A stretch of 64,000 nt of DNA, from contig NZ_JMLS01000032.1 of NCBI RefSeq assembly GCF_000686845.1, forward strand, positions 1 through 64,000, written 5' to 3'. Below the pieces are notes generated by a model that was not told the DNA's origin, searched no databases, and was given only the letters and a program-made list of their open reading frames with translations. Made by a program: the position numbers and the translations under genes. The stretch comes from Paenibacillus sp. UNC451MF (GTDB lineage Bacteria; Bacillota; Bacilli; Paenibacillales; NBRC-103111). This document shows, piece after piece, positions 24,862 through 35,576 of this stretch (positions within the stretch are counted from its first letter, which is position 1; every line of letters starts with the position of its first letter).

Positions 24862-25851
24862 ATGCGGAAAATCCGTTGGGCGGTCATAGGAGCGGGTGAT
24901 GTGGTGGAGCGCAGAGTCGCTAGAGCGCTGCAGGAGGCTCAAGGCAGCAGCCTTCAAGCGGTTGTAAGGAGGGATGAGGAGAAGGTAAGAGCATTTGCAG
25001 CACAATTCGGCATACCCCAAGCTTACACCGATGTGACACAAGTATGGTCGGATCGGAACATTGATGCGGTTTACATAGCAACCCCAGTCATGATGCATGC
25101 TGTGCATGCCATAGAAGCAGCGAAGAGTGGAAAGCATGTACTATGCGAAAAGCCAATGGCGCTGAATGCAATACAGGGAGAGCAAATGGTCGCAGCCTGC
25201 CGTGAGCAAGGTGTGAAGCTCGGCATTGCATACTATCGCAGATATTATCCGAAGATTCAAAAAATGAAGGAGCTTATCGAAGCCGGAGCCATTGGTCAGC
25301 CGGTTTACGCACGTGCGCAATTCAGCGGTAAAACCAATCATGCGGAAACCGCGAGAGCTTGGCTGCTGCGTCCGGAAATCTCGGGGGGAGGACCACTTAT
25401 GGATGTCGGTACCCATGTGATTGATTTGCTGTGCTTCTGCTTGGGACAGCCGCAGCAGGTAACAGCCATGACCGGTAATCTTTTGCATAATATAGAAGTA
25501 GAGGATACGGCATCGGTATTGATCCGGTTCGCATCGGGCTGTCAGGCATCCGTCCACGCAAGCTTTAGTACATCTGTTGGCAATCAGCTTGAACTATTCG
25601 GAACCGGAGGCAAGCTGATTATGAAGTCAGTGGAGGATGCCGAACTGGAATGGGTTAATGATAGAGGGGAGGTTCAGCAGTTCTGTATGCCTAAGCATGA
25701 AAATATGAACGTACCGATGATAGAGTCTTTCATAGAGGATATATTGGGAGTTGGCCGGTACCTTTGTCCGGGGGATCAGGGGATAATAGCTTCCAAAGTG
25801 ACAGATGCCGCTTACCTTTCGGCGTCGGAAGAGCGTCATATTTCGGTTTAG
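24862..25851 (+). CDS. Gfo/Idh/MocA-family oxidoreductase
   Basis: 329 residues. The NAD(P) fold begins IRWAVIGAGDVVERRVARAL. The signature EKPMALNAIQGEQMV carries the catalytic Lys, and GGGPLMDVGTHVIDLLCFCLG holds the Asp and His of the active site. It is a different subgroup from the enzyme at 9654-10685 and resembles sugar dehydrogenases that act on glucose, xylose or 1,5-anhydro-sugars; the true substrate is unknown. AGGAGG precedes the ATG by 7 nt. It is monocistronic: gltB starts 350 bp later with its own promoter. Confidence 0.85.
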   Translation: MRKIRWAVIGAGDVVERRVARALQEAQGSSLQAVVRRDEEKVRAFAAQFGIPQAYTDVTQVWSDRNIDAVYIATPVMMHAVHAIEAAKSGKHVLCEKPMALNAIQGEQMVAACREQGVKLGIAYYRRYYPKIQKMKELIEAGAIGQPVYARAQFSGKTNHAETARAWLLRPEISGGGPLMDVGTHVIDLLCFCLGQPQQVTAMTGNLLHNIEVEDTASVLIRFASGCQASVHASFSTSVGNQLELFGTGGKLIMKSVEDAELEWVNDRGEVQQFCMPKHENMNVPMIESFIEDILGVGRYLCPGDQGIIASKVTDAAYLSASEERHISV

Positions 25852-25938
25852 TCGAGGAAAGGTTCGTTAAACACGAACATTCCTTGTTAGATTTGCGAGA
25901 AAAGATTGGAATTTGTAGAAAAAATGCATATTTTTAAA

Positions 25939-25967
25939 TTGATAAGTCAGTTCTCAGATGTTAATAT
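25939..25967 (+). promoter_or_regulatory. Promoter of the glutamate synthase operon, long leader
   Basis: TTGATA, 17-bp spacer, TAATAT. Transcription from here gives a leader of about 225 nt before ATG 26201. The rest of the 25852-26200 gap shows one small dyad near the upstream stop (GTTCG/CGAAC) and no gene. No GltC-type or TnrA-type box was identified with confidence. Confidence 0.55.
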
Positions 25968-26200
25968 AAATCATACCTTAAAAAGAGGTTCATAGAATTG
26001 TCATACTTCCTATCGTAGAAGGGCACATAATCTGCATGTTCATCAAGTGAAGCCGGTCCAGCAACAGATCGCAGTTTCCAGAGCACAAGATCATCGTCGC
26101 TTCTTTTTTTCTATTTATTGCTTCACATCTGTACAGCGTTGCTCCTTCAACTTATGTTAGTAAAAGTTTGAACAAATAAAGGATAGAAAGGTTGTACAAC

Positions 26201-29200
26201 ATGAGCAGAAATAGATTGCCGGTTAAGCAAGGTCTGTACGATCCGCAATTTGAGCATGATGCGTGCGGGATCGGTTTTGTTGCCAACATTAAGGGGAAGC
26301 CAAGTCATGAAATCGTCGGTCAAGCGTTGAACGTGCTTTGCAATCTGGATCATCGCGGAGGTCAAGGCTGCGAGACGAACACCGGGGACGGAGCCGGTAT
26401 TTTGCTGCAAATTCCTCACAGCTTTTTGAAAGCAGAATGTGGTAAAGAAGGCATTAATCTTCCAGATGCAGGGCGATACGGTGTCGGGATGGTATTTTTG
26501 CCGCAGGATGCGGCCGCACGTGCTGCCTGTGAGAGGATTTTGGAGGAAAACGTAGCGGCGGCCGGCCAAACCTTGCTTGGCTGGAGAACCGTGCCTACGG
26601 ATCATTCTTCGCTTGGCGATTCTGCCAAATCGGTAGAGCCCTTCGTTCGTCAAATTTTTATCGGTGCCGAAGGCGTGGAAGAGCTGGCGTTCGAGCGCAA
26701 GCTGTATGTCATCCGCAAGCTGACCGAGAATGCCGTTCGTTCTTTGCAGCATGAGCAGGCGCTTTATTTCGCGAGCTTATCGAGCCGTACTATTGTGTAT
26801 AAAGGGATGCTGACTCCAGAGCAGGTCGACAACTACTATGTGGAACTGAAGGATCCAGCCTTCGAAACCGCGTTGGCCTTGGTTCACTCTCGTTTCAGCA
26901 CGAACACGTTTCCAAGCTGGGAACGTGCGCATCCTTACCGTTATATCATCCATAACGGAGAAATCAACACCTTACGCGGTAATGTCAACTGGATGCATGC
27001 GCGTCAGGCCATGTGCGAAACGGATTTGTTCGGTGAAGATCTCAAAAAGATTTTGCCGGTCATTGACACCAACGGCTCTGACTCCCAAATGTTTGACAAT
27101 ACGCTCGAATTTTTGATGCTATCCGGACGCTCCTTACCGCATGCGGCGATGATGATGATTCCGGAGCCGTGGTCAAAACACGAGACAATGAGCGACGAGA
27201 AGAAAGCTTTCTATGAATATCACAGCTGTCTGATGGAGCCGTGGGACGGCCCGGCTGCGATTTCCTTTACCGACGGTAAAGTGATCGGCGCCGTGCTCGA
27301 CCGTAACGGACTCCGTCCTGGACGCTACTATATAACGAAGGACGATCTTATTGTGTTGGCTTCCGAGGCCGGTGTTTTGAACATTGCGCCAGAACGTATT
27401 GCTCGCAAGGAGCGACTGCAGCCTGGGCGTATGCTGCTTGTAGATACGGTAGAAGGTCGTATCGTATCCGATGAGGAAGTCAAACGCGGCATTGTTACAG
27501 AGCAGCCTTATCGTGAATGGCTGAAGGAGCATTTGATTTCGCTTGAAGAGCTGCCTGCTGCTGCCGAAGTGCCGCAAACCGATCACGACACCGTGCTGCA
27601 GCGTCAGCAAGCGTTCGGCTACACCTTCGAGAACCTGCGCAAAGTGCTGGAACCTATGGCCAAGACGGGAGTCGACCCTATCGGCTCTATGGGCTTCGAT
27701 GCTCCGCTGGCTGTGCTATCCGATCGTCCTCAACTGCTATACAGCTACTTCAAGCAGCTGTTCGCACAGGTAACGAACCCTCCTATTGATGCCAACTTTG
27801 AAGAAATTATTACGGCGCAAGGCACAACGGTTGGGCCGGAGCGTAACTTGATTCAGCCGGAGCCGGAGAGCTGTAGACAAATCCGCTTGGCAACGCCGAT
27901 CTTGACCAATGCCGAGCTTGCTAAGCTGCGCGATGTTCAGCGAGAAGGCTTCCGCACCGTCACACTGCAGATCTTGTTCAACGCAGCTGAGGGCGCAGCA
28001 GCACTGGAGCGCTCAATGGATGAATTGTACACGGCTGCCGACAAGGCGATAGCTGACGGCGCAACGCTTATTATTTTGTCTGATCGCGGTGTTGATGTCC
28101 GCAAAGCTGCCATCCCTGCACTCCTTGCCGTATCAGGTCTGCACCATCACCTGATTCGCGAAGGTACACGTACGAAAGTAGGCTTGCTGCTAGAGTCCGG
28201 GGAGCCTCGTGAGGTGCATCACTTTGCCTTGCTGCTTGGCTATGGAGTAAGCGCGATCAATCCGTACCTGGCTATGGAAACGCTGGAGGACATGATCCGT
28301 CATAATAAATTGAAAGATGTCACTTCAGAAAAAGCGCTTTATAACTATGTGAAGGCTGCCACTAAAGGTGTCGTTAAGGTTCTTGCCAAAATGGGCATTT
28401 CTACGATTCAAAGCTACCGTGGAGCGCAAATTTTTGAAGCGGTCGGGTTGGATCCATCCGTTATCGATAAATATTTTACTTGGACTTATACGCCGGTCGG
28501 CGGTATTAAAATGGATGTTATTGCCCAGGAGGCGATTCTTCGCCATCAACGCGCATTCTCCGAGCAGGAAGGCCGCGATCGCGTGCTAGACACCGGCGGC
28601 GAGCTGCAGTGGCGTAAGAACGGCGAAGATCATTTATACAATCCGGAAACCATTCATGCCCTTCAATCGGCTGTTAGAACGAACAATTACGGCATGTACA
28701 AAAACTTCGTGAAGCTGATTCATAAGGAAAATGAGAAGTACGCGTCACTGCGCGCATTGTTCTCGTTCAAATCCAATCGTCAGCCGATTCCGATTGAAGA
28801 GGTTGAGTCGGTTGAATCAATGTTCAAACGCTTTAAGACGGGTGCGATGTCTTACGGCTCTATCTCCAAGGAAGCGCACGAGAGTATGGCGATCGCGATG
28901 AACCGCATCGGCGGTAAGTCGAATACGGGCGAGGGTGGCGAGCATCCGGAGCGATTTACCCGCGATGCGAACGGGGACCTGCGCCGCAGTGCGATCAAGC
29001 AGGTGGCATCAGGACGCTTTGGAGTTACAAGCAATTATTTAGTTAACTCAGACGAGATTCAAATTAAAATGGCGCAGGGCGCGAAACCGGGCGAAGGCGG
29101 TCAGCTGCCGGGTACGAAGGTGTATCCTTGGGTTGCCGAAGTGCGCGGCGTTACGCCGGGCGTTGGCTTGATCTCGCCTCCTCCGCATCACGATATATAT

Positions 29201-30787
29201 TCGATCGAGGATTTGGCTGAGCTGATCCACGACTTAAAGAACGCGAATCCTCGTGCAAGAATCAGCGTCAAGCTGGTGTCCGAGGTGGGAGTAGGCACTA
29301 TCGCAGCAGGCGTTGCCAAAGGAAAAGCAGACGTCGTGCTGATCAGCGGTTACGACGGCGGTACGGGGGCTTCCCCGCAAACAAGTATTCGCCATGCCGG
29401 GTTACCATGGGAGCTCGGGCTTGCCGAAACGCATCAGACGCTCGTATTGAACAACCTGAGAAGCCGTATCACTGTAGAAACGGACGGCAAGCTGATGACA
29501 GGCCGCGATGTGGTTGTCGCAGCGTTGCTTGGCGCCGAAGAGTTCGGCTTTGCGACAACTCCATTGATTGCTCTGGGCTGTATCATGATGAGAGTGTGTC
29601 ATCTGGATACGTGTCCAGTAGGTGTGGCGACACAAAATCCGGATTTGCGCAAGAAGTTTGCAGGAGATCCGCAGCACGTAGTGAACTTTATGAACTTCGT
29701 TGCTCAGGATGCGCGCGAGCTGATGGCTGAGCTGGGCTTCCGCACGATTGAGGAAATGATCGGACACACCGAAATTCTCGAAACGAAGCAGGCGGTTGAG
29801 CATTGGAAAGCCAAAGGTATCGACTTGACACCGCTTCTTCATCAGCCTGAAGTAGGCGAGGATGTGGGGCGCTTCTGTTCTGAAGTACAGGATCACGGTC
29901 TGGACCGTTCCATCGATATGACAGAGCTGCTTGAGACTTGTAAGCCTGCTCTTGAAAATAAAGAACATGTTCATGTCATTCTGCCGATTCACAACGTTAA
30001 CCGTGTTGTCGGAACGATTCTCGGCAGTGAAGTGACCCGTCGTTACGGAAGTGAAGGCTTGCCGAACGATACGATCCGTTTGCATTTTAACGGATCCGCA
30101 GGGCAAAGCTTTGGTGCATTTGTACCTAAGGGCATCACGCTTTCCCTGGAAGGCGATGCGAATGACTATGTAGGTAAGGGCTTATCTGGCGGGAAAATCG
30201 CTATTTTCCCTTCCGAACAGTCGACATTTGCCGCCGAAGAAAATATCATCATCGGCAATGTAGCTTTCTACGGCGCTACGGATGGAGATGCCTATATCCG
30301 CGGCATTGCGGGGGAACGCTTTGCCGTTCGTAACTCCGGTGTCCGTGCCGTTGTAGAAGGTGTCGGCGATCATGGCTGTGAATACATGACCGGCGGTCGC
30401 GTGGTTGTATTAGGCAGAACAGGCCGCAACTTTGCAGCCGGTATGTCCGGTGGCATTGCATACGTACTGGATGAGGACGGCACGTTTAGCGAACGCTGCA
30501 ACAAAGAGATGGTTCTTCTTGAGCAGGTCGAGGAAACGTACGAGGCGGAAGAGCTGCGCAATATGATTCAGCACCACGAGACATTCACCGGCAGCTCAGT
30601 AGCTGACCGTGTGCTGAAACGCTGGGAAGAGTACGTATGGAAATTTGTGAAGGTTATTCCTAAGGACTACAAGAGGATGTTCGAGGCGATTGAGCGTGTG
30701 AAGCGTTCCGGCTTGAGCCAGCAGGAAGCGATGCTTGTCGCATTTGAAGAAAATATGAAGGACGTATCCCGCGTAGGCGGTAACTAA
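26201..30787 (+). CDS. gltB: Glutamate synthase (NADPH) large subunit
   Basis: 1528 residues, full length. It makes two glutamates from glutamine and 2-oxoglutarate. The N-terminal amidotransferase has its nucleophile at Cys22 after a 21-residue propeptide ([14 protein letters not shown]). The central and FMN domains follow, with [29 protein letters not shown] and the FMN/3Fe-4S segment around [21 protein letters not shown]. The C-terminal GXGXG beta-helix shows [12 protein letters not shown] and [17 protein letters not shown]. The gene is called gltA in Bacillus and gltB in E. coli. ATG 26201 has GAAAGG 9 nt upstream. The small subunit follows in the same operon. Confidence 0.97.
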   Translation: MSRNRLPVKQGLYDPQFEHDACGIGFVANIKGKPSHEIVGQALNVLCNLDHRGGQGCETNTGDGAGILLQIPHSFLKAECGKEGINLPDAGRYGVGMVFLPQDAAARAACERILEENVAAAGQTLLGWRTVPTDHSSLGDSAKSVEPFVRQIFIGAEGVEELAFERKLYVIRKLTENAVRSLQHEQALYFASLSSRTIVYKGMLTPEQVDNYYVELKDPAFETALALVHSRFSTNTFPSWERAHPYRYIIHNGEINTLRGNVNWMHARQAMCETDLFGEDLKKILPVIDTNGSDSQMFDNTLEFLMLSGRSLPHAAMMMIPEPWSKHETMSDEKKAFYEYHSCLMEPWDGPAAISFTDGKVIGAVLDRNGLRPGRYYITKDDLIVLASEAGVLNIAPERIARKERLQPGRMLLVDTVEGRIVSDEEVKRGIVTEQPYREWLKEHLISLEELPAAAEVPQTDHDTVLQRQQAFGYTFENLRKVLEPMAKTGVDPIGSMGFDAPLAVLSDRPQLLYSYFKQLFAQVTNPPIDANFEEIITAQGTTVGPERNLIQPEPESCRQIRLATPILTNAELAKLRDVQREGFRTVTLQILFNAAEGAAALERSMDELYTAADKAIADGATLIILSDRGVDVRKAAIPALLAVSGLHHHLIREGTRTKVGLLLESGEPREVHHFALLLGYGVSAINPYLAMETLEDMIRHNKLKDVTSEKALYNYVKAATKGVVKVLAKMGISTIQSYRGAQIFEAVGLDPSVIDKYFTWTYTPVGGIKMDVIAQEAILRHQRAFSEQEGRDRVLDTGGELQWRKNGEDHLYNPETIHALQSAVRTNNYGMYKNFVKLIHKENEKYASLRALFSFKSNRQPIPIEEVESVESMFKRFKTGAMSYGSISKEAHESMAIAMNRIGGKSNTGEGGEHPERFTRDANGDLRRSAIKQVASGRFGVTSNYLVNSDEIQIKMAQGAKPGEGGQLPGTKVYPWVAEVRGVTPGVGLISPPPHHDIYSIEDLAELIHDLKNANPRARISVKLVSEVGVGTIAAGVAKGKADVVLISGYDGGTGASPQTSIRHAGLPWELGLAETHQTLVLNNLRSRITVETDGKLMTGRDVVVAALLGAEEFGFATTPLIALGCIMMRVCHLDTCPVGVATQNPDLRKKFAGDPQHVVNFMNFVAQDARELMAELGFRTIEEMIGHTEILETKQAVEHWKAKGIDLTPLLHQPEVGEDVGRFCSEVQDHGLDRSIDMTELLETCKPALENKEHVHVILPIHNVNRVVGTILGSEVTRRYGSEGLPNDTIRLHFNGSAGQSFGAFVPKGITLSLEGDANDYVGKGLSGGKIAIFPSEQSTFAAEENIIIGNVAFYGATDGDAYIRGIAGERFAVRNSGVRAVVEGVGDHGCEYMTGGRVVVLGRTGRNFAAGMSGGIAYVLDEDGTFSERCNKEMVLLEQVEETYEAEELRNMIQHHETFTGSSVADRVLKRWEEYVWKFVKVIPKDYKRMFEAIERVKRSGLSQQEAMLVAFEENMKDVSRVGGN

Positions 30788-30797
30788 TACAAATAAC

Positions 30798-30855
30798 GTG
30801 TTGAACATGCAGGTTCAAAGCAAAGCCATTGCAAAGAATTTGCTTTGTTCAACAC
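30798..30855 (+). other. Intercistronic hairpin between gltB and gltD
   Basis: GTGTTGAACA (30798-30807) and TGTTCAACAC (30846-30855) are exact complements. Inside, CAAAGCAAA pairs with TTTGCTTTG. The structure fills almost the whole 84-bp gap and ends just before AGGAGGT of gltD. There is no T-run, so it is more likely an mRNA processing, stabilising or translation-tuning element than a terminator. Confidence 0.6.
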
Positions 30856-30871
30856 GAGTAGGAGGTAAACA

Positions 30872-32356
30872 ATGGGTAAACCAACCGGATTTATTGAGTA
30901 TCAGCGTGAAACCCCTGTCGAAACAGCCCCTTTGCTGCGGATCAGCCATTGGAATGAGTTCAGCGTACCGATGGCTGAAGACAAGCTGCAAACTCAGGGC
31001 GCGCGATGCATGGACTGTGGCATCCCTTTTTGCCATACAGGGAAATTGATCAGCGGGATGGCGGCAGGCTGTCCGGTCAACAATTTGATTCCGGAATGGA
31101 ATGATCTTGTCTACCGCGGATTATGGCGCGAAGCGTTGGATCGCCTACATAAGACGAATAATTTTCCCGAATTTACGGGACGCGTATGCCCTGCACCTTG
31201 CGAAGGCTCCTGTACGGTAGGGTTGAAGGATTCTCCGGTAACGATAAAGAACATTGAGAAATCAATTATTGATAAAGGCTTCGCGGAAGGCTGGGTTGTT
31301 CCCGAGCCTCCAAAGGTACGTACGGGTAAGAAGGTTGCGGTTGTAGGATCAGGTCCATCCGGGCTCGCCTGTGCTGCGCAGCTGAATAAAGCGGGACACA
31401 CCGTTACTGTATACGAGCGTTCCGACCGTATCGGCGGCTTGCTCATGTACGGCATCCCGAACATGAAGCTGGATAAAAAATATGTTCAACGCCGTGTTGA
31501 TCTATTGTCTGCAGAAGGCGTGAATTTTGTTACGGGCACGGAGATCGGTAAAGATATTCCCGCCTCTAAGCTGAAGGAAGAGTTCGATGCAATCGTATTG
31601 TGCGGAGGTGCGACCAAAGGTCGTGACCTAAATATCGAAGGTCGCGAATTAAAGGGCATTCACCTGGCGATGGAATTCCTATCGAAAAATACGAAGAGCT
31701 TGCTTGATTCCAAGCATGAAGACGGGCAATTCATTTCGGCCGAAGGCAAGGATGTTATTGTTATCGGCGGTGGCGATACCGGTACGGACTGTGTAGGTAC
31801 TTCGATTCGCCATCAATGTAAGAGCGTCCTGCAGTTTGAGCTGATGCCGAAGGCTCCCGAGACTCGCCAAGCTAACAATCCTTGGCCGGAATGGCCTAAG
31901 GTGCTGAAGGTGGATTACGGTCAGCAGGAGGCAGCTGCATTGCAAGGGGAAGATCCTCGCCAGTATCAGATCAGCACTAAGAAATTCGTGGGTGACGAGA
32001 ACGGGCACGTGAAGGAGCTTCACACGGTTCTTATCGAGTGGAAGAAGGACGATCAAGGCCGTTTTGTACCGGTTGAAGTGCCTGGCAGCGAGAAAGTATA
32101 CCCCGCACAGCTCGTTATGCTTGCTATGGGCTTCCTTGGCCCTGAGAATACGGTCTTGGATCAATTAGGAGTAGAGAAGGATGAGCGTTCCAACGCGAGG
32201 GCGGAGTACGGCCAATTTGCAACGAACGTAGAAGGTGTATTTGCAGCCGGGGATATGCGTCGCGGACAAAGCCTTGTGGTGTGGGCGATTAACGAAGGCC
32301 GTGAGGCTGCTCGTGAATGCGATCGGTATTTGATGGGTTCGTCTAATTTACCATAA
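30872..32356 (+). CDS. gltD: Glutamate synthase small subunit
   Basis: 494 residues, the expected size. The N-terminus binds two 4Fe-4S clusters ([36 protein letters not shown]). An FAD fold ([30 protein letters not shown]) and an NADPH fold ([18 protein letters not shown]) follow, and the C-terminal [26 protein letters not shown] closes the FAD site. It passes electrons from NADPH to the large subunit. It is called gltB in Bacillus. AGGAGG lies 7 nt before the ATG, and a terminator ends the operon. Confidence 0.97.
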   Translation: MGKPTGFIEYQRETPVETAPLLRISHWNEFSVPMAEDKLQTQGARCMDCGIPFCHTGKLISGMAAGCPVNNLIPEWNDLVYRGLWREALDRLHKTNNFPEFTGRVCPAPCEGSCTVGLKDSPVTIKNIEKSIIDKGFAEGWVVPEPPKVRTGKKVAVVGSGPSGLACAAQLNKAGHTVTVYERSDRIGGLLMYGIPNMKLDKKYVQRRVDLLSAEGVNFVTGTEIGKDIPASKLKEEFDAIVLCGGATKGRDLNIEGRELKGIHLAMEFLSKNTKSLLDSKHEDGQFISAEGKDVIVIGGGDTGTDCVGTSIRHQCKSVLQFELMPKAPETRQANNPWPEWPKVLKVDYGQQEAAALQGEDPRQYQISTKKFVGDENGHVKELHTVLIEWKKDDQGRFVPVEVPGSEKVYPAQLVMLAMGFLGPENTVLDQLGVEKDERSNARAEYGQFATNVEGVFAAGDMRRGQSLVVWAINEGREAARECDRYLMGSSNLP

Positions 32357-32392
32357 CGAATAATCAACTGCGTTAATAACTGAACACTAAGT

Positions 32393-32429
32393 AAGGTACC
32401 GGAGCTGAAGCCCGGTGCCTTATTTTTTG
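32393..32429 (+). terminator. Intrinsic terminator of the gltBD operon
   Basis: AAGGTACCGG pairs with CCGGTGCCTT, then ATTTTTTG. Confidence 0.85.
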
Positions 32430-32547
32430 TCATGAGATTCAATGAGTGGAATATTTCGTTTCTTTTGCAACTTCACCCTCCAACGCGCATACATATTGCT
32501 ATGACACCATATTTATTGTCAATCCAGTCCAGGGACGGAGGTGCAGT

Positions 32548-32871
32548 ATGGTTTCGAGTGAAGAAAGAAACTTGGCGCTGCTTTCTCATGTATTGTGCAT
32601 TATCCTTGGTGTTCTCGCACCGCTAATTGTTTGGCTGATTAAAAAAGACGAATCCGCCTATGTCGCAGAGCATGCAAAAGAATCGCTCAACTTCCAAATA
32701 TCCATGATCATCTATTCTTTTGTAGCAGGGATACTCTGCTTTGCGGTTATCGGCTTCGTTCTTCTGCCGCTTCTCGGATTGTTCGCGCTGGTATGCATTA
32801 TTATTGCAACCATCCGAGCTTCCAAAGGGCAAATGTACGAATATCCGTTAACCCTACGCTTGGTTAAATAA
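32548..32871 (+). CDS. DUF4870 (Tic20-like) membrane protein
   Basis: 107 residues with three to four membrane helices. The N-terminal RNLALLSHVLCIILGVLAPLIVWLIKKDESAYVAEHAKESLNFQIS is diagnostic of DUF4870, and the C-terminal FALVCIIIATIRASKGQMYEYPLTLRLVK ends it as usual. Function is unknown; a chaperone-like or membrane-stress role is sometimes proposed. The ATG at 32548 has GGAGG 6 nt upstream and removes about 34 implausible upstream residues. It lies between the glt terminator and a hairpin, so it is a single gene. Confidence 0.8.
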   Translation: MVSSEERNLALLSHVLCIILGVLAPLIVWLIKKDESAYVAEHAKESLNFQISMIIYSFVAGILCFAVIGFVLLPLLGLFALVCIIIATIRASKGQMYEYPLTLRLVK

Positions 32872-32952
32872 TGACCTCCTTTAGCCAATACCGGTTGTAT
32901 TGCTGCTTGTGCCCTATACGAAACCAACAGCTTTTACTGCACCCAACCATTA

Positions 32953-32990
32953 CAGCCTTCATCGTCCCATAGCGGGATAGATGAAGGCTG
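32953..32990 (+). terminator. Hairpin downstream of the DUF4870 gene
   Basis: CAGCCTTCATC-GTCCC pairs with GGGAT-A-GATGAAGGCTG. The stem is strong but the following T-run is poor, so termination may be partial. The remaining gap up to sinR (32991-33188) shows no convincing gene. Confidence 0.5.
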
Positions 32991-33188
32991 CTTGGTATCT
33001 CGACAATTACCCCCGGCCAACACTTAAGCTTTGCCTTCACATGATCGATAAGATTACCTTGCGAAGTCTCCAGCAAGGAGACATCATCAACAAGGTGATC
33101 GCCTCAGATCGGTCTTCATGGCGGATGATGATGGTATTTTTACCTTTTTTTTATTTTTACCTTCACATTGGTACTTTTTTTGATAGAA

Positions 33189-33194
33189 TATAAT
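33189..33194 (+). promoter_or_regulatory. -10 box of sinR
   Basis: A perfect TATAAT 32 bp before the start codon, behind a T-rich stretch. A matching -35 is not clear (TTGGTA at 15 bp, or related hexamers at 16-17 bp). Confidence 0.45.
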
Positions 33195-33225
33195 GAAGAC
33201 ATTAGATATTAGTAGGGGTGCTACC

Positions 33226-33555
33226 ATGATAGGCAGACGTGTGAAACAATTACGGATGGAAAAAGGGCTAACTCTCACGGAACTTGCCGAAAAGGCAGGG
33301 GTAGCGAAATCCTATTTAAGCTCCATCGAAAGGGATATCCAGTCCAATCCATCCATTCAATTTCTTGAGAAAATATGCGCCGTTCTTGACGTACCTATAG
33401 AGTCGTTCTTGCAAAATAAAACCACCCAACATCTGGAGATGGATGAAGAGTGGTTGGGACTCGTTCGAGAGGCCATGTCTTCGGGAGTTAGCAAGGAACA
33501 GTTTCAGGAGTTTTTACAGTTTAATAAGTGGCGTAACAATAATCACAAAGAATAA
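33226..33555 (+). CDS. sinR: SinR-like master regulator of biofilm formation
   Basis: 109 residues, very close in length and sequence to B. subtilis SinR. The XRE helix-turn-helix (res ~1-65) reads MIGRRVKQLRMEKGLTLTEL, then AEKAGVAKSYLSSIERDIQS and NPSIQFLEKICAVLDVP. The C-terminal SinI-type dimerisation motif is DEEWLGLVREAMSSGVSKEQ followed by FQEFLQFNKWR. SinR represses matrix genes and is antagonised by SinI or SlrR. No sinI gene lies next to it here. The ATG at 33226 (GGGGTG upstream) matches the SinR N-terminus; an earlier ATG at 33193 overlaps the -10 box. A terminator follows. Confidence 0.9.
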   Translation: MIGRRVKQLRMEKGLTLTELAEKAGVAKSYLSSIERDIQSNPSIQFLEKICAVLDVPIESFLQNKTTQHLEMDEEWLGLVREAMSSGVSKEQFQEFLQFNKWRNNNHKE

Positions 33556-33563
33556 GCATCGTT

Positions 33564-33605
33564 CAAAAAGCCCACTGCCGAGTTGTCGGTCAGTGGGCTT
33601 TTTGA
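33564..33605. terminator. Bidirectional terminator between sinR and the PfoR-like gene
   Basis: CAAAAAGCCCACTG faces CAGTGGGCTTTTTG, with a GCCGAGTTGTCGGT inner part. Confidence 0.9.
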
Positions 33606-33609
33606 CTGT

Positions 33610-35190
33610 TTATATTGTTGTGTCGAGCCCTGCTTGTTTCTTGCTTCTGACGGTTTTGTTAGCTACTAGCGTAATGAGAAACGTCAGAAGAAAAGCCACC
33701 AGCATGGAAATCGTGAACCCGACCGCGTTGTTAGACAAGAAAGGCCCCATAATAGAAGGCACGTAGGCGGTACCGCGAACGTTAAACACGCCCACTAGTC
33801 CTCCACCGACGCCTGCTGCACAGATCGCGCCGGCAAACACCATTTTATTAGAAAACATGAAAGGGTATGCGGCTTCAACAAACGTACCGAAACCCATATT
33901 GATTAAGAAACCAGGGGTAGCTACAGCGGCTTCTCCTTTATCTCTAGGAGCAATGATGTTAGCTAATGTGATACCAGCGGACACCATAACCAAGCCCACC
34001 ATATCTATAGCTCCGAGGAAGCTGTTGCCCGTTTTCTCCATTTCGAGCAATACGATCGGCAGAATCGCCGCATGATATACGCCTCCAAGAATGGCAGGCC
34101 AGATCAATAGACCCGCAATAATACCGGCAATAATTGGATTGAACGATATCGCCATGTTAATGACGTATTTAATAAATTCGCCTGCTTGAAGCGCGAATGG
34201 GGCAATCAGATAATACATGATAAGTCCGGATATAAGACCTGCAAAACCACCGGCTACAATGTTGACAGTCGTCATAGGAAAACGCCACTGAACACATTTT
34301 ACAAACAGGAATTGAACAAGCAGTCCGGCCCCGATTCCGCCGATAATACCGCCAATGATCCCACCTTGGATGGATAGCGCGCCTGCGATGACTCCAGCCA
34401 CAATAGATACCTCATCCATGTCGGAAACCTGCTTGGCCGCAATGACAGCTAGGACTACGGGTAATGCTTTGAGCATGATGTCGAATACATCGCTTAATCC
34501 TTTTAGAGCAGGAATTTGGCTGAGCGCCAACACAATAGCCATGGCAATAAATCCAGGCAGGGAAGACTGCATAATGCCTTTGAGATTTATTCTCTTCCAC
34601 GGATTCCCGGATGCTGTTTTATTGTGGGAGCTGGTATCGCCAAGAACGGGATAATACTTGATCCCCCAATACTTGCACAACGAGGTCATAAAAGAGACAG
34701 CCCTTGTCCGGTTGGTGGTTCCTGTCGTCCCGGAGGTGGCGATAACTTTCGCTCCTTTGGAGCTAATTAGTGCCATGGAAGTTCCCCCTGTCCCGACGAC
34801 AGGAATTCCTTTATCCGCCGCTGCTAGAATAGCCAGCTTATTGGCATGATTGGGATCAGCGCTCATAACGATCAGACCATCGATTTGGCCAGACTGGATT
34901 TGTTTGGAGATTTCAGCATCTAACTCTGCTGCCGCGTCGTTCGTAGCTTTCAACAATCCCTCAAAGACGCTCTTAATACGCTGTTCAGCTTGATCCCAAA
35001 CATATAATGAGGCTGTTGTTTTCTCTTTAGCGACATCCATCGATTCCGCTGCTGCAATAAACTGTACCATACCAATTTCTATACCTGCGCTTTTACTCTG
35101 TGCAACGATCTCACCAATAAGCTTGTCGGGATCTTTCCCCCCGAGATTGAATAAATTTCCACCACTGCTGCCCAAAATAGCTATACGCAT
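33610..35190 (-). CDS. PfoR-like EIIC membrane protein fused to an N-terminal soluble domain
   Basis: 526 residues. Residues ~205-515 form eight to ten membrane segments of the PTS EIIC type-2/PfoR group (COG3641-like): LPGFIAMAIVLALSQIPALKG, GGIIGGIIGGIGAGLLVQFL and GGVYHAAILPIVLLEMEKTG are characteristic. Residues 1-200 are a soluble alpha/beta domain (RIAILGSSGGNLFNLGGKD ... IDGLIVMSADPNHANKLAIL ... GTGGTSMALISSKGAKVIATSG) with no recognisable EIIA or EIIB motif. No other PTS gene is adjacent, so classical sugar phosphorylation is doubtful; sensing or transport by a lone EIIC is possible. The ATG at 35190 (GAGGAG, 8 nt) is preferred to the one two codons upstream. Confidence 0.7.
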   Translation of the reverse strand: MRIAILGSSGGNLFNLGGKDPDKLIGEIVAQSKSAGIEIGMVQFIAAAESMDVAKEKTTASLYVWDQAEQRIKSVFEGLLKATNDAAAELDAEISKQIQSGQIDGLIVMSADPNHANKLAILAAADKGIPVVGTGGTSMALISSKGAKVIATSGTTGTTNRTRAVSFMTSLCKYWGIKYYPVLGDTSSHNKTASGNPWKRINLKGIMQSSLPGFIAMAIVLALSQIPALKGLSDVFDIMLKALPVVLAVIAAKQVSDMDEVSIVAGVIAGALSIQGGIIGGIIGGIGAGLLVQFLFVKCVQWRFPMTTVNIVAGGFAGLISGLIMYYLIAPFALQAGEFIKYVINMAISFNPIIAGIIAGLLIWPAILGGVYHAAILPIVLLEMEKTGNSFLGAIDMVGLVMVSAGITLANIIAPRDKGEAAVATPGFLINMGFGTFVEAAYPFMFSNKMVFAGAICAAGVGGGLVGVFNVRGTAYVPSIMGPFLSNNAVGFTISMLVAFLLTFLITLVANKTVRSKKQAGLDTTI

Positions 35191-35576
35191 TTTCATTGCT
35201 CCTCATAACTTCTGTCTTTATCTAATTACCGCATTACCTTATTATACGGACGGAATCGCTTATGAACAACTATTATTCATAAAGACTCGTTTTGGCATAA
35301 AAATACACCCCATTGAATTTTCATCGGCTTAACCAAGTGGGTTTTCCAATGTTTATTCACCGCCTTCTTGAACGTAGATGACGCCTGCTACACGCCCTTG
35401 CGTAATGATTGCTAACCAAATAAATTTCCCCTTCCGCAAGTAGAATCATTTCTATATGTAAAGTTGATTAAAGTCATTCTGTGCCTATATCTCAAAACAT
35501 TTCCGATGATATGATTTCCCTATATCAAATGCACAACTGATGGTAATAAAATTTGAAATGCAAAGGAGTTAAGGAG
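35191..35576. other. Intergenic region, ~385 bp, with a 7-bp dyad
   Basis: TTATGAA (35260-35266) and TTCATAA (35276-35282) form an inverted repeat 70 bp upstream of the PfoR-like gene and may be its operator. On the minus strand at about 35360-35440 a short frame ends in GRVAGVIYVQEGGE-stop without a ribosome binding site; it might be a remnant of a lost gene. The right part becomes strikingly A/T-rich towards the next gene. Confidence 0.35.

Noticed and set aside
25852-26200. Riboswitch or T-box in the long gltB leader
   Set aside because: No conserved T-box, SAM, glutamine-type or other riboswitch core could be recognised, and there is no terminator hairpin in the leader.
27173-27610. Long antisense frames within gltB (also 29402-30106)
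   Set aside because: They mirror the codon pattern of the strongly conserved large subunit and have no start signals of their own.
32981-33193. 70-codon frame upstream of sinR as a possible SinI
   Set aside because: No Shine-Dalgarno sequence and no SinI-type helical hairpin; the frame runs into the sinR promoter.
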